Shown: one piece after another, positions 1 through 7,599 of the stretch
How positions within the stretch are numbered: the stretch's first letter is position 1
Layout: each line of letters opens with the position of its first letter
Origin: Bacteroidota bacterium
GTDB taxonomy: Bacteria; Bacteroidota; Bacteroidia; Chitinophagales; Chitinophagaceae
Length of the DNA: 11,469 nt
Assembly (NCBI GenBank): GCA_023426425.1
Contig: JAFAAT010000103.1
Span: forward strand, 1-11,469
Direction of reading: 5' to 3'
The notes under the pieces: generated by a model
What the model saw: the letters and a program-made list of their open reading frames with translations, nothing else
Told to the model about the DNA's origin: nothing
Database searches by the model: none
Program-made: the position numbers and the translations under genes

Positions 1-2
1 CC

Positions 3-3000
3 AATGGCGTGGGGAGTGCCAGCAGCTCGACTACAGCCAGTGCCGACGCGGTAGATTATTCACTAGTTGCTCAGGACTTTCAACCCTTGGGCACAAGTCC
101 CCTACCCACCTATTCTTTGCCTTCGTCAGGGACCATCAACAGCGTTGCAACAAGCGGGCTCACATTCCAACTCGCTGCCTACTCGGCCAACAACTCGCTG
201 CAAATCGCTGCTCAGAACGGTTCCGGTACCCTAACGCTAACTACACCGGTAGCTGCAGGCGAAATCTACCTGCTTGGACTAACAGGAAGTGGTGCAGGCA
301 CAGCTGACGTGCTTGTCACTTTCACAGATAATACTACAGAAAGTTTTACCGGCATTGCATTCCCTGATTGGTACAATGGCACGGGGTTCGCCATCCAGGG
401 AATCGGAAGGGTGAATCGGGTGACTGACGTCCTCGATGGTGACGCTTCTAACCCGCGTCTCTATCAACGGATGCTTAGCCTCAACAGTGCAAACCATAAT
501 AAGCAGATTGCAAGTATCAGTATCACTAAAACGAGTACGGCTGGTGTGCTCAACATCATGGCCGTCACCATCAATGACGTATGTTCTGGTCCTGTAGTTG
601 GTGGTACTACATTGGCGTCCACTGCCAGTGTTTGTCCAAACAGCAATTTTACACTTTCACTCTCAGGCCAGACTAACGGTGTGGGTATCAGTTATCAATG
701 GGAGTCTTCACCCGCCGGGCTGGGGGTATGGACACCAATAGCATCTGCTACGAGCGCCACCCTGACAACCAATCAGACAGCAGCCACTGACTACCGGGCC
801 ATGATAACCTGTGTCAATGGCGGCCAGTCAGATTTTTCCACTCCGGTTACCATAAACATGAACCCACCTACCGCCTGTTATTGTAATCCGACTTACTCTT
901 CGGGGGGTGGCTCCGATCATATCACGAATGTCACTCTGGGAACCTTGAACAACAGCTCCACAGGCAACGCCAGTCCATATTACCGAGACTATACAACTCA
1001 ACAACCGGGGATCATTGCAATCCCGGACTTGGTACAGGGCATTACATACAATCTGTCTCTAACGTTCAGCACGGATCCCAACCAATACCATGGCGTCTGG
1101 ATCGACTATGATCAGGATGGAGTGTTCAGTACGTCAGAATTTACAAGCACTAACACCAATGCAGGTGCAAGCGGCACCGTGCTCGTTCCATTGAACATAC
1201 CTCTCACTGCGGTTCCCGGCAACACAAGGATGAGAATCCGGGGAGGCGATGATTCACAACCACAGGCTACACAAGCTTGCGGCGCCTCGAGTTCCAACTG
1301 GGGTGAAGCTGAAGATTACCTGGTCAATATTGTGGCTACAACTGCCTGTTCAGGCCTGCCTAATCCCGGTACTGCTTCTGCTCCTGCAATGGTTTGTCCA
1401 TCTACCAATTTCAACCTCACTCTATCAGGATACACGCTCGCATCCGGGATCAACATCCAGTGGGAAGAATCACCTGCGGGCGCAAATACCTGGAGTCCTA
1501 TTACCGGAGCCACCAGCGATCTCTATACTGTTGCCGGGGGAATCACCAACCCCATGGACTATCGTGCCGTCGTCACCTGCATTAACGGAGGCCTCAGCGA
1601 CATCTCCAATACCGTTAGCATCACTCTGAGCCCTTTCTACAACTGTTATTGTATCCCTACTAATGCAGGAAGTGCCAATATTACAAACGTGACGCTTCAG
1701 GGAACTACCATGAATCATACCACAGGCAATGCACCCGCGCCGACCTATTACATCGCCTATCCTGATACGGGTAGCGCAACAGCTTCACTGGTTCAGGGGA
1801 TCAGTTATCCGGTAACACTGACTTTTGCATCTACTGCCATCGGATCAATCTGGATAGACTACAATCAAAACGGGATTTTCGAATCATCTGAGTGGATCCA
1901 GACGGGTCTTACCGGCACATCCCACAGTGCTACGCTAACTATTCCTTTGACCGCCATTCCGGGTCAGACAGGCATGAGAGTCAGAAGCCGGGGCGCCGGA
2001 AATCAAAACGGAGCCGGCGATGCCTGCCTCAACATGGGTGGCGGAGAAACTGAAGACTATGTGGTCACCATCGTTGCCACCGTCGCCTGCTCGAACATGC
2101 CAACTGCTGGCACCATATCCGGCCCGACAGGAGCCTGTCCCAACACAAATTACAATCTTACGCTTTCAGGCTATACCATCGGCACGGGTATCACCATCCA
2201 ATGGGAAGAGTCTCCCGCAGGTGCTAATTTGTGGACTCCCATACCTGGGGCCACCAATGCTGTTTACACTATAACAAACCAGCAGGCCGCTACTGATTAC
2301 CGTGCAATCGTCACCTGCACGAACGGTGGTCAATCCGATATCTCAAACATCCATTCTGTAGCGCAGAATCCGGCAACGGCGTGCTATTGCCTTCCCACCT
2401 ATTCCAGCGGTGGAGGTAACGACTATATAGCTAATGTCCAGCTGGGCGGCCTTGTGCACAATACTGGCGCTTCCGGCAATCCTGCTCCCTACTATAGAGA
2501 CTATACCTCGCAGCAGCCGGGAACTCTTGCAATACCCGACCTTGCACAAGGTGTGAACTACACTCTGGCTATCACTTATGGACCAGACGGAACACAATAC
2601 GAAGGGGTTTGGATCGACTTCGATCAAAATGGTGTGTTTGACGCTTCTGAATATTTCACTTCAGGGGTAAACGCTGGTGCCAGTGGCACAAACAACGTCA
2701 CGCTCTCCATTCCTGTAGGCGCCACCCTTGGCACCACCCGGATGCGTATCCGTGGAGCGAATGATGGCGCTGCACCTACCAGTGCTCAGGCTTGTGGTGC
2801 TACAAACTCCAATTTCGGAGAAGCAGAGGATTACCTGGTTAACATCATCGCAGCCCCGAGCTGCCTGCCACCTTCAGGACTTACTGTCACAAACATCGGT
2901 GTGACCAGCGCAGATGTAAGCTGGGGCTCCGTCGCAGGTGCCGTAGATTATGAATATGCCGTCACCACCAGCAATACACCTCCTGCCACCGGCACTCAGA

Positions 3001-4589
3001 CGTCTAATACTACAGAACCTGTGTCGGGACTATCAGGTAGCACAACCTACTACTTGCACGTAAGGACTAACTGCGGTTCCCTATTCAGTACATGGAGCAC
3101 CACAAGCTTCCAGACCTTATTAGCCAATGATGAACCTGAAGGTGCAATTATGCTGACACTAGGGGCAGGATGTACCGGTTCTCCGTATTTTAACAACGGG
3201 GCATCACATTCTACGGGCGAGCCCTATCCAAACTGCGAAAGCGCTACCGGTTTCCGTACAGTATGGTACAAATTCATCGCCCCGGCCTCTGGAATGGTGA
3301 AGGTATCCACAGACTATCCCGCAACTATGGGAGACTCCAAGCTGGCAATTTTTGAAGCCACGGATTCCAGTGACTTCTCAACCTTCAATATCATCTCCTG
3401 CGATGACGACAATGGTGTTACCGTGGGAACCAGATCTATAGCTTATGCTGCACAGTTAACACCAGGCACTACCTACTATGTCGTGATTGATGGCTATTCT
3501 GGCTCTTCGGCACAAGGGAATTTCTGCCTCACAGTGGACGAAGTGACTGCATCAATGCTTGCCACTGCCGGCACCTGCGCAAACATGCAAGGAGTAGCTG
3601 GGCTAAATACCGGCTACACAGGCTGGATTTCTCTGGTCACCAACACAGCAGCCACTGAACTGGTAGCACTTGTTCGGCAGGTCAGCGGTTCAACCACCAG
3701 CTATGCTGGTAGCTATAATATCAATACCGGCGCAGTACGGCAGGCACCCGCCGGCCTCCACTACCTCGACCGGAACTATCTGATCACCGGTCCTACCTCA
3801 GGCTCCTATGATGTTCGTTTCTTCTTTAAAGATTCCGAACTCACTGCACTGCAGGCTGTAGATCCAACAGCGACAATAAACAACCTCAACGTCACACAGC
3901 AAAGCGGCACCACCTGCCAGGCAAACTTTACTGCTGCCGGTGGCACTAACGCGGCAGTTCTACAATCAGCGACAAGCAGCGCAACAGGGGTGCATATGCT
4001 GGAGGTGAATGTAGCAGGCTTCTCAAACTTCTACATCATGGCAGGTACAAGCCCACTGACTATCAGGCTGGGTGATATTTCTGCAGTAAACATCAACCAC
4101 CGGAACAGAGTGGACTGGACTACCCTTTCTGAGCACGTTGGAGATAACTTCATCCTCGAGCGCAGTGTTGACGGAGAGCAGTTTACGGCGATTGCACAGA
4201 TTAGTGCGAGAGGTACAGCATCAAACTACAGCTACTGGGACGAGAGCCCTAATGCGGGCGTCAACTACTACCGTCTGAAACTTCTGGATGCTACAGGCAA
4301 GTTCAGCTACACTAAAGTGGTTACTGCAGAACTTAAAGGAAAAAAATCCTTCACTGTAGAAGCCTATCCCAATCCTGTGGGCAATGAAGCCCTGACCATT
4401 CAACTTTGGGGTGAAAAAGGCTCGAACCCTATCGTCACGATCTCCGACCTTACAGGCAAAACGATGAAATTAATTGCTATCACGGCCGACAAGACCGAGG
4501 TTAGTCTTGCTGAAATGGCAGCCGGTGTTTACCTGGTAAAATATTCCGACTCCAGGCGCACAGAAACAATCAAGATCAACAAACAATAG
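3..4589 (+). CDS. Large secreted multidomain adhesin-like protein with three GEVED domains and T9SS type A sorting tail (5' partial)
   Basis: The frame is open to the left edge and no signal peptide is visible, so the gene starts upstream; the GTG at 9 is only the first start-like codon in the window. Residue numbers count from that GTG. Residues 1-190 are beta-rich and Ser/Thr-rich, possibly carbohydrate-binding-like. Residues about 192-950 form three tandem units, each an Ig-like segment (WE(S/E)SPAG, CxNGGxSD), a CYC(N/I/L)PT linker and a GEVED domain with a calcium-loop-like motif (DYDQDG, DYNQNG, DFDQNG) and a GE(A/T)EDY end. Residues 952-1037 are fibronectin III-like, about 1039-1178 PPC-like, and 1178-1350 an unassigned beta-rich region. 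Residues 1355-1437 match the segment that often precedes sorting tails. Residues about 1443-1526 (AYPNPVGNE ... GVYLVKY ... INKQ) are a T9SS type A C-terminal signal. Expected to cross the outer membrane and become surface-attached or released. The ligand is unknown, and no catalytic domain is recognised. Confidence 0.9.
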   Translation, partial: NGVGSASSSTTASADAVDYSLVAQDFQPLGTSPLPTYSLPSSGTINSVATSGLTFQLAAYSANNSLQIAAQNGSGTLTLTTPVAAGEIYLLGLTGSGAGTADVLVTFTDNTTESFTGIAFPDWYNGTGFAIQGIGRVNRVTDVLDGDASNPRLYQRMLSLNSANHNKQIASISITKTSTAGVLNIMAVTINDVCSGPVVGGTTLASTASVCPNSNFTLSLSGQTNGVGISYQWESSPAGLGVWTPIASATSATLTTNQTAATDYRAMITCVNGGQSDFSTPVTINMNPPTACYCNPTYSSGGGSDHITNVTLGTLNNSSTGNASPYYRDYTTQQPGIIAIPDLVQGITYNLSLTFSTDPNQYHGVWIDYDQDGVFSTSEFTSTNTNAGASGTVLVPLNIPLTAVPGNTRMRIRGGDDSQPQATQACGASSSNWGEAEDYLVNIVATTACSGLPNPGTASAPAMVCPSTNFNLTLSGYTLASGINIQWEESPAGANTWSPITGATSDLYTVAGGITNPMDYRAVVTCINGGLSDISNTVSITLSPFYNCYCIPTNAGSANITNVTLQGTTMNHTTGNAPAPTYYIAYPDTGSATASLVQGISYPVTLTFASTAIGSIWIDYNQNGIFESSEWIQTGLTGTSHSATLTIPLTAIPGQTGMRVRSRGAGNQNGAGDACLNMGGGETEDYVVTIVATVACSNMPTAGTISGPTGACPNTNYNLTLSGYTIGTGITIQWEESPAGANLWTPIPGATNAVYTITNQQAATDYRAIVTCTNGGQSDISNIHSVAQNPATACYCLPTYSSGGGNDYIANVQLGGLVHNTGASGNPAPYYRDYTSQQPGTLAIPDLAQGVNYTLAITYGPDGTQYEGVWIDFDQNGVFDASEYFTSGVNAGASGTNNVTLSIPVGATLGTTRMRIRGANDGAAPTSAQACGATNSNFGEAEDYLVNIIAAPSCLPPSGLTVTNIGVTSADVSWGSVAGAVDYEYAVTTSNTPPATGTQTSNTTEPVSGLSGSTTYYLHVRTNCGSLFSTWSTTSFQTLLANDEPEGAIMLTLGAGCTGSPYFNNGASHSTGEPYPNCESATGFRTVWYKFIAPASGMVKVSTDYPATMGDSKLAIFEATDSSDFSTFNIISCDDDNGVTVGTRSIAYAAQLTPGTTYYVVIDGYSGSSAQGNFCLTVDEVTASMLATAGTCANMQGVAGLNTGYTGWISLVTNTAATELVALVRQVSGSTTSYAGSYNINTGAVRQAPAGLHYLDRNYLITGPTSGSYDVRFFFKDSELTALQAVDPTATINNLNVTQQSGTTCQANFTAAGGTNAAVLQSATSSATGVHMLEVNVAGFSNFYIMAGTSPLTIRLGDISAVNINHRNRVDWTTLSEHVGDNFILERSVDGEQFTAIAQISARGTASNYSYWDESPNAGVNYYRLKLLDATGKFSYTKVVTAELKGKKSFTVEAYPNPVGNEALTIQLWGEKGSNPIVTISDLTGKTMKLIAITADKTEVSLAEMAAGVYLVKYSDSRRTETIKINKQ

Positions 4590-4608
4590 GATTTTTCTTT
4601 TGGTAAGC

Positions 4609-4636
4609 AAAAGGGGGTGCTTCGGCACCCCTTTTT
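4609..4636 (+). terminator. Rho-independent terminator of the secreted-protein gene
   Basis: GGGGTGC (4614-4620) pairs with GCACCCC (4625-4631) around a stable TTCG tetraloop. A-T pairs and one G-T pair extend the stem down to 4609/4636, and the right arm is T-rich. It begins 19 bp after the TAG stop at 4587-4589, so it separates this gene from pdeM. Confidence 0.9.
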
Positions 4637-4668
4637 AGTTTTCATCAGGCGCAATACCGCTGCAGCCA

Positions 4669-4676
4669 TACCTTTG
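4669..4676 (+). promoter_or_regulatory. Bacteroidota -7 promoter element for pdeM
   Basis: TACCTTTG matches the Bacteroidota -7 consensus TAnnTTTG exactly. It ends only 7 bp before the ATG at 4684, so transcription would begin at or just before the start codon, giving a leaderless or near-leaderless mRNA. No good -33 TTTG is visible at the usual spacing. No Shine-Dalgarno sequence is seen. Confidence 0.55.
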
Positions 4677-4683
4677 CAGCTTT

Positions 4684-5325
4684 ATGTCGGAAATATTGCT
4701 TAGAGGAGAAAAGGTAAACCTGTTACCCCAACGGGCTGTGTGGTGGCCAAAAGAAAAAACCCTGGTGGTCGCCGACCTTCACTGGGGTAAGAGCGCGCAT
4801 TTCAGGAAACATGGCATTGCCATTCCTGGTGGGACGCAGACTCAGGATGAACATAGACTCGCTGAACTACTGAGAACAACAGGCGCAGAAAGGCTCATGA
4901 TTGCAGGTGATCTCTTCCACAGCAGATCGAATAACCAGGTTGCCTCCTTTACCCATTTCAGGCAGCAGCACAGTGAGGTGCAGTTCGATCTGGTCATTGG
5001 CAACCATGACATCCTGAAGCCCGAAGAATACCAGGCATACAACCTCACCTCTCATCAGCAATGCGCGACCATGGGCCCTTTTTGCATTGCCCATGATATG
5101 ACAGTGAGCGACGATTTCATAATACATGGACATATACATCCGGCAATTCGGATAAAATCCAGAGGCGCTAACCAACCCAGCTTAAAACTTTGTTGTTTCG
5201 CGTTGCAGGAGCAAAGGATGATTCTCCCCGCCTTCGGCGCCTTCACAGGCACTCATGTACTGGACGAGCGGGTGTTTCAGCAGTTATTTGTGATTGCAGA
5301 AGGTAAAGTGATACGCTGGAAATAG
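4684..5325 (+). CDS. pdeM: Ligase-associated DNA damage response endonuclease PdeM (metallophosphoesterase)
   Basis: This 213-residue calcineurin-like phosphoesterase belongs to the ligase-associated family. In many bacteria the family is encoded with an ATP-dependent DNA ligase, a DEXH (Lhr-like) helicase and a beta-lactamase-fold exonuclease, and it is assigned to cytoplasmic DNA repair. The metal-binding motifs are in order: D31-L-H33 (VADLHWGKS), G75-D76 with LFHS following, G106-N-H-D109, H137 (IAHD) and G149-H-I-H152-P. The family-typical HFRKHGIAIP stretch follows the first motif. Length is normal and no motif is broken. The partner genes are not adjacent here: a T9SS protein gene lies upstream and leucine dehydrogenase downstream, so it is an orphan locally. 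The start at 4684 is supported by the -7 element just upstream and by the MSEILLRGE opening. The exact biochemical substrate is not readable from the sequence. Confidence 0.9.
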   Translation: MSEILLRGEKVNLLPQRAVWWPKEKTLVVADLHWGKSAHFRKHGIAIPGGTQTQDEHRLAELLRTTGAERLMIAGDLFHSRSNNQVASFTHFRQQHSEVQFDLVIGNHDILKPEEYQAYNLTSHQQCATMGPFCIAHDMTVSDDFIIHGHIHPAIRIKSRGANQPSLKLCCFALQEQRMILPAFGAFTGTHVLDERVFQQLFVIAEGKVIRWK

Positions 5326-5408
5326 TGTATTCGAAGAATGAAAAAAACCAGGACTTTCATTTGAATTTTCCATTCCGTTTAGCAAAATGCCTGCTGACCC
5401 TCCCGTAG

Positions 5409-5428
5409 AGACGTAGCATGCTACGTCT
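5409..5428. repeat. Perfect 20-bp palindrome, REP-like
   Basis: AGACGTAGCA is followed directly by its reverse complement TGCTACGTCT. After one mismatch the symmetry continues weakly outward (5405-5407 with 5430-5432). It could form a cruciform or hairpin, or be a dispersed extragenic palindromic repeat of the kind found between Bacteroidota genes. A palindromic operator is possible, but a site this long with no spacer is less typical of one. Confidence 0.65.
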
Positions 5429-5513
5429 GTATAAGACAGCAAGCCCCGGAATTAACTGTTAGCCAGACAAACCGCCACGTCTGTACTTTTCCCTCAAGTG
5501 TATTTTCCGCCTG

Positions 5514-5546
5514 TTTATGCCTTTAAAACCTTTTTCCTTAGGTTTG
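5514..5546 (+). promoter_or_regulatory. Bacteroidota promoter of leucine dehydrogenase gene
   Basis: TAGGTTTG at 5539-5546 matches the -7 consensus TAnnTTTG exactly. A TTTA at 5514-5517, 21 bp upstream, fits the -33 TTTG element with one mismatch. Transcription would start near 5552, leaving a short A/T-rich leader of about 14 nt before the ATG at 5566. Confidence 0.65.
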
Positions 5547-5565
5547 CACCCTAATTAAAAAATCC

Positions 5566-6636
5566 ATGCAGCAATCTGTTTTCGAATATATGCAGCAAAT
5601 GGGACATGAGCAGGTGGTCTTCTGTCATGATCCTCATTCAGGCCTCAATGCTATTATTGCCATCCATAATACCACCCTCGGACCAGCACTCGGCGGCACG
5701 CGCCTCTGGAACTACAACAGCCACCAGGAAGGGATTGTTGACGCACTCCGCCTGAGCCGCGGCATGACCTACAAGGCAGCCATCAGTGGACTGAACCTCG
5801 GCGGTGGAAAGGCAGTGATTGTTGCAGATCCATCCATGAAAACAGAAGCACTCTGGCGCCGTTATGGTAAGTTTGTAGACAGCCTTAACGGAAAATACAT
5901 CACGGCTGAAGACGTGAACACCTCAGCCAGGGACATGGAATACATCGCTCTGGAAACCGATCACGTAACCGGTGTGCCTGAATATATGGGCGGTAGCGGC
6001 GATCCTTCTCCATTCACTGCCTATGGCGTGTTCATGGGCATGAAGGCTTCTGCCAAAAAGGTCTGGGGCAACGACAGCCTGGCCGGTAAGAAAGTAGTCG
6101 TACAGGGCGTCGGCCATGTGGGTCAATACCTGGTAGGGCACCTGATCGAAGAAGGTGCAAAGGTTTGCATAGCCGATATCAATGGTGCGAAGCTCAAAGA
6201 ATGTACTGACAAGTTCCGCAATACTGAAGTAGTAGATGGCAATGACATCTTCGACCTTGAAATGGATATATATGCACCGTGTGCCCTGGGTGCAACACTG
6301 AATAACGACAGCATCAGCAAATTGAAAGCGCCTATAGTAGCCGGTGCTGCTAACAACCAGCTGGCCGACGAGAATGTACACGGTCCAATGCTGATCGAAA
6401 AAGGCATCCTTTATGCTCCCGACTTCCTGATCAATGCTGGTGGTCTTATCAACGTAGCCGCAGAACTGGACGGATATAACCGCGAACGGGTAATGGGCAA
6501 TGTAGAAAAGATCTACGAACGCACCCTCGATATCTACAAACTCGCAGAAACAGAAAAGATCCATACGCAGGCTGCAGCGATGAGAATCGCAGAGCGCAGG
6601 TTGCAGGATATAGCCAATGTGAAGGCGAGACTGTAA
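5566..6636 (+). CDS. ldh: Leucine dehydrogenase (Glu/Leu/Phe/Val dehydrogenase family)
   Basis: This 356-residue NAD-dependent amino acid dehydrogenase reversibly deaminates leucine, valine and isoleucine to their 2-oxo acids in the cytoplasm. That links branched-chain amino acid breakdown with iso-fatty-acid primer supply. Visible features: GPALGGTR (39-46); K70 in MTYKAA and catalytic K82 in LGGGKAV, matching the substrate and catalytic lysines of leucine dehydrogenase; D117 in TAEDVNTS; a dinucleotide-binding GVGHVG (181-186) with D204 ending the second strand, as in NAD-preferring enzymes; and AGAANNQL followed by PDFLINAGGLINV. The length fits leucine dehydrogenase (about 350-365) rather than glutamate dehydrogenase (about 410-450). 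The gene stands alone, with its own promoter and a strong terminator. Substrate preference among branched-chain and other hydrophobic amino acids cannot be settled by sight. All key residues are intact. Confidence 0.9.
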   Translation: MQQSVFEYMQQMGHEQVVFCHDPHSGLNAIIAIHNTTLGPALGGTRLWNYNSHQEGIVDALRLSRGMTYKAAISGLNLGGGKAVIVADPSMKTEALWRRYGKFVDSLNGKYITAEDVNTSARDMEYIALETDHVTGVPEYMGGSGDPSPFTAYGVFMGMKASAKKVWGNDSLAGKKVVVQGVGHVGQYLVGHLIEEGAKVCIADINGAKLKECTDKFRNTEVVDGNDIFDLEMDIYAPCALGATLNNDSISKLKAPIVAGAANNQLADENVHGPMLIEKGILYAPDFLINAGGLINVAAELDGYNRERVMGNVEKIYERTLDIYKLAETEKIHTQAAAMRIAERRLQDIANVKARL

Positions 6637-6660
6637 TAATTGTAAAGTTTCAAGAAGACT

Positions 6661-6699
6661 GGACTCCCTGCAGAGCATATCTGCGGGGAGTTCTTTTTT
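6661..6699 (+). terminator. Rho-independent terminator of leucine dehydrogenase gene
   Basis: A 13-bp stem (6661-6673 with 6681-6693, including two G-T pairs) closes a 7-nt loop and is followed by six T residues (6694-6699). It starts 24 bp after the stop codon. Confidence 0.88.
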
Positions 6700-6725
6700 C
6701 GTCTATTTAATCCCCGTTACCCGAA

Positions 6726-6768
6726 AAGAGAGGTCGTTCTCCCGGAGATGTCCCTCCAGACTTCTCTT
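6726..6768. repeat. Imperfect inverted repeat downstream of the MNT gene
   Basis: AAGAGAGGTC (6726-6735) pairs with GACTTCTCTT (6759-6768), nine Watson-Crick pairs and one G-T pair. The 23-nt interior has its own small symmetric elements (TCTCCCGGAGA; GGAG with CTCC). It lies between the convergent leucine dehydrogenase and MNT genes. There is no T-run next to it, so it is a poor classical terminator; it may belong to a short dispersed repeat. Confidence 0.45.
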
Positions 6769-6787
6769 ACGCGACATCAGACCAGGT

Positions 6788-7156
6788 TTAGATAGGGAGC
6801 TGGTGGTCACCACGCTGTTGGCCGGCGTTGTCTGCGCCATCCCGAATCGTATGCGCGCCATACAGCAAGATACCGACCCTGTCAATATGGTCCTTCAGGT
6901 CAGCATTTCGGATGGTGCTGTAGTTGACAACATCAAAAAAATAAGGTGAAGGGATACGCTCATTGAGGATTGCACTGAGGTCCAGCGCTGTTGCGTCTGT
7001 GCACTGTGCACCCATAATTGCGATATCTACATCGCTGCCCTGCCTATAGTTACCTTTTGCCCGGCTACCGAAGATGTAGGCTGTTTCCACCGCCGGCATT
7101 TGCTGCAGGGAGCGGATGATGTGCTTGAAAGAAATTGCTGTTATTCCTCCAATCAT
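6788..7156 (-). CDS. mntA: MNT-type nucleotidyltransferase, antitoxin of HEPN/MNT pair
   Basis: This 122-residue minimal nucleotidyltransferase has the signature G30-S31-R-A-K-G, then S41-D42-V-D44 (the two metal-binding aspartates) and a third carboxylate at D75 in YFFDVVNY. In type VII toxin-antitoxin systems MntA uses ATP to AMPylate and so inactivate the HEPN ribonuclease. That role is inferred from the partner gene immediately upstream on the same strand: the start codon overlaps the partner's stop (ATGA, 7153-7156), which suggests translational coupling. A GGAGG sits just inside the start, not upstream of it. Family members usually end soon after the (R)VG.(L/V)(L/I)Y segment (here 93-99). 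The last 22 or so residues here (AHTIRDGADN onward) look like read-through into unrelated DNA, so the natural end may have been replaced. The symbol is by analogy with the MntA antitoxin. Confidence 0.8.
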   Translation of the reverse strand: MIGGITAISFKHIIRSLQQMPAVETAYIFGSRAKGNYRQGSDVDIAIMGAQCTDATALDLSAILNERIPSPYFFDVVNYSTIRNADLKDHIDRVGILLYGAHTIRDGADNAGQQRGDHQLPI

Positions 7157-7545
7157 ACGTTCTGAAAATACTTATTAAATGCAGACAACGCCGGGAAGTA
7201 GGACGTAATAATTATCTGGCAAGCCTCTGCAGCTTTCTCTTCATCATAGGTATGTGCCATCAGGTTTCTTTTTTCAAGTATGTCAATCCAAACTCCGTCA
7301 CTAATAAGCTCCAGGCGAAAGGCCTCTTTGACCACATCCCTGGGATATTTGACGTCCACACGCTGGTGGTTTAAATAATCTTTCAACGTCTTCCAGCCCA
7401 ATTCAAAAGAGAACTCAAAGAACTGTATCAGGCCTGCTCTTTCAAGATCATTAAGCTCTTCCTTCGCCACGGCGTTGCTCAACTGGCCGAACGTCCTTTG
7501 GAAATTGTGAAACCGCTGTCTCCAGCGGATATCCATTTCGTTCAT
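7153..7545 (-). CDS. hepT: HEPN-fold HI0074-family protein, toxin of HEPN/MNT pair
   Basis: A 130-residue all-helical protein of the nucleotidyltransferase-substrate-binding family (HI0074-like, HEPN superfamily). The family opening is clear (MDIRWRQRFHNF), as is ERAGLIQFFEFSFELGWK. The ribonuclease motif RX4HXY is intact: R93, H98 and Y100 in RNLMAHTY. In characterised HEPN/MNT pairs the HEPN partner cleaves RNA and is neutralised by nucleotidyl transfer from MNT. Two starts are possible. The ATG at 7545-7543 gives the family length and has TTATTTTG (one mismatch to TAnnTTTG) 5 bp upstream, so it is preferred. An in-frame ATG at 7599 would add 18 residues with no family resemblance, and a stop codon lies in frame only 1 codon before it. 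Downstream it overlaps mntA by 4 nt. The HI0074 subfamily was first described as substrate-binding rather than toxic, so toxicity is inferred. Confidence 0.82.
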   Translation of the reverse strand: MNEMDIRWRQRFHNFQRTFGQLSNAVAKEELNDLERAGLIQFFEFSFELGWKTLKDYLNHQRVDVKYPRDVVKEAFRLELISDGVWIDILEKRNLMAHTYDEEKAAEACQIIITSYFPALSAFNKYFQNV

Positions 7546-7550
7546 AGCTA

Positions 7551-7558
7551 CAAAATAA
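7551..7558 (-). promoter_or_regulatory. Possible -7 promoter element for the HEPN/MNT pair
   Basis: On the minus strand TTATTTTG matches TAnnTTTG at five of six defined positions and lies 5 bp upstream of the ATG at 7545. The spacing resembles that at pdeM and would again give a near-leaderless transcript. It supports the shorter start but is weak evidence alone in A/T-rich DNA. Confidence 0.35.
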
Positions 7559-7599
7559 CGGCTTTTGACATAATCCCATACCGCAGCCGTTATCGTCAT

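Larger units (their letters stand above)
5326..5565. other. Intergenic region with palindrome and promoter
   Basis: No ORF is supported here. It holds a weak A/T hairpin just after pdeM (AATGAAA at 5337-5343 with TTTCATT at 5355-5361; it lacks a GC-rich stem and is a doubtful terminator). It also holds a perfect 20-bp palindrome at 5409-5428, a 9-bp direct repeat ACGTCTGTA at 5423-5431 and 5477-5485, and the leucine dehydrogenase promoter near its right end. Confidence 0.6.

Noticed and set aside
1249..1629. 126-codon plus-strand frame inside the large secreted protein gene
   Set aside because: It lies wholly within the GEVED repeat region in another frame; the Leu/Ser/Pro-rich product looks like a frame shadow.
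5337..5361. AATGAAA/TTTCATT hairpin after pdeM as a terminator
   Set aside because: A 7-bp A/T-rich stem with an 11-nt loop is weak, and the following T-run is interrupted.
5923..6678. 251-codon open frame on the minus strand
   Set aside because: It is antisense to the well-supported leucine dehydrogenase gene, is rich in residues typical of reverse-frame shadows, and has no recognisable family.
7546..7599. Longer N-terminus of the HEPN protein from the ATG at 7599
   Set aside because: It is possible, but the added 18 residues precede the conserved family opening, and the shorter start has a promoter-like element in front.
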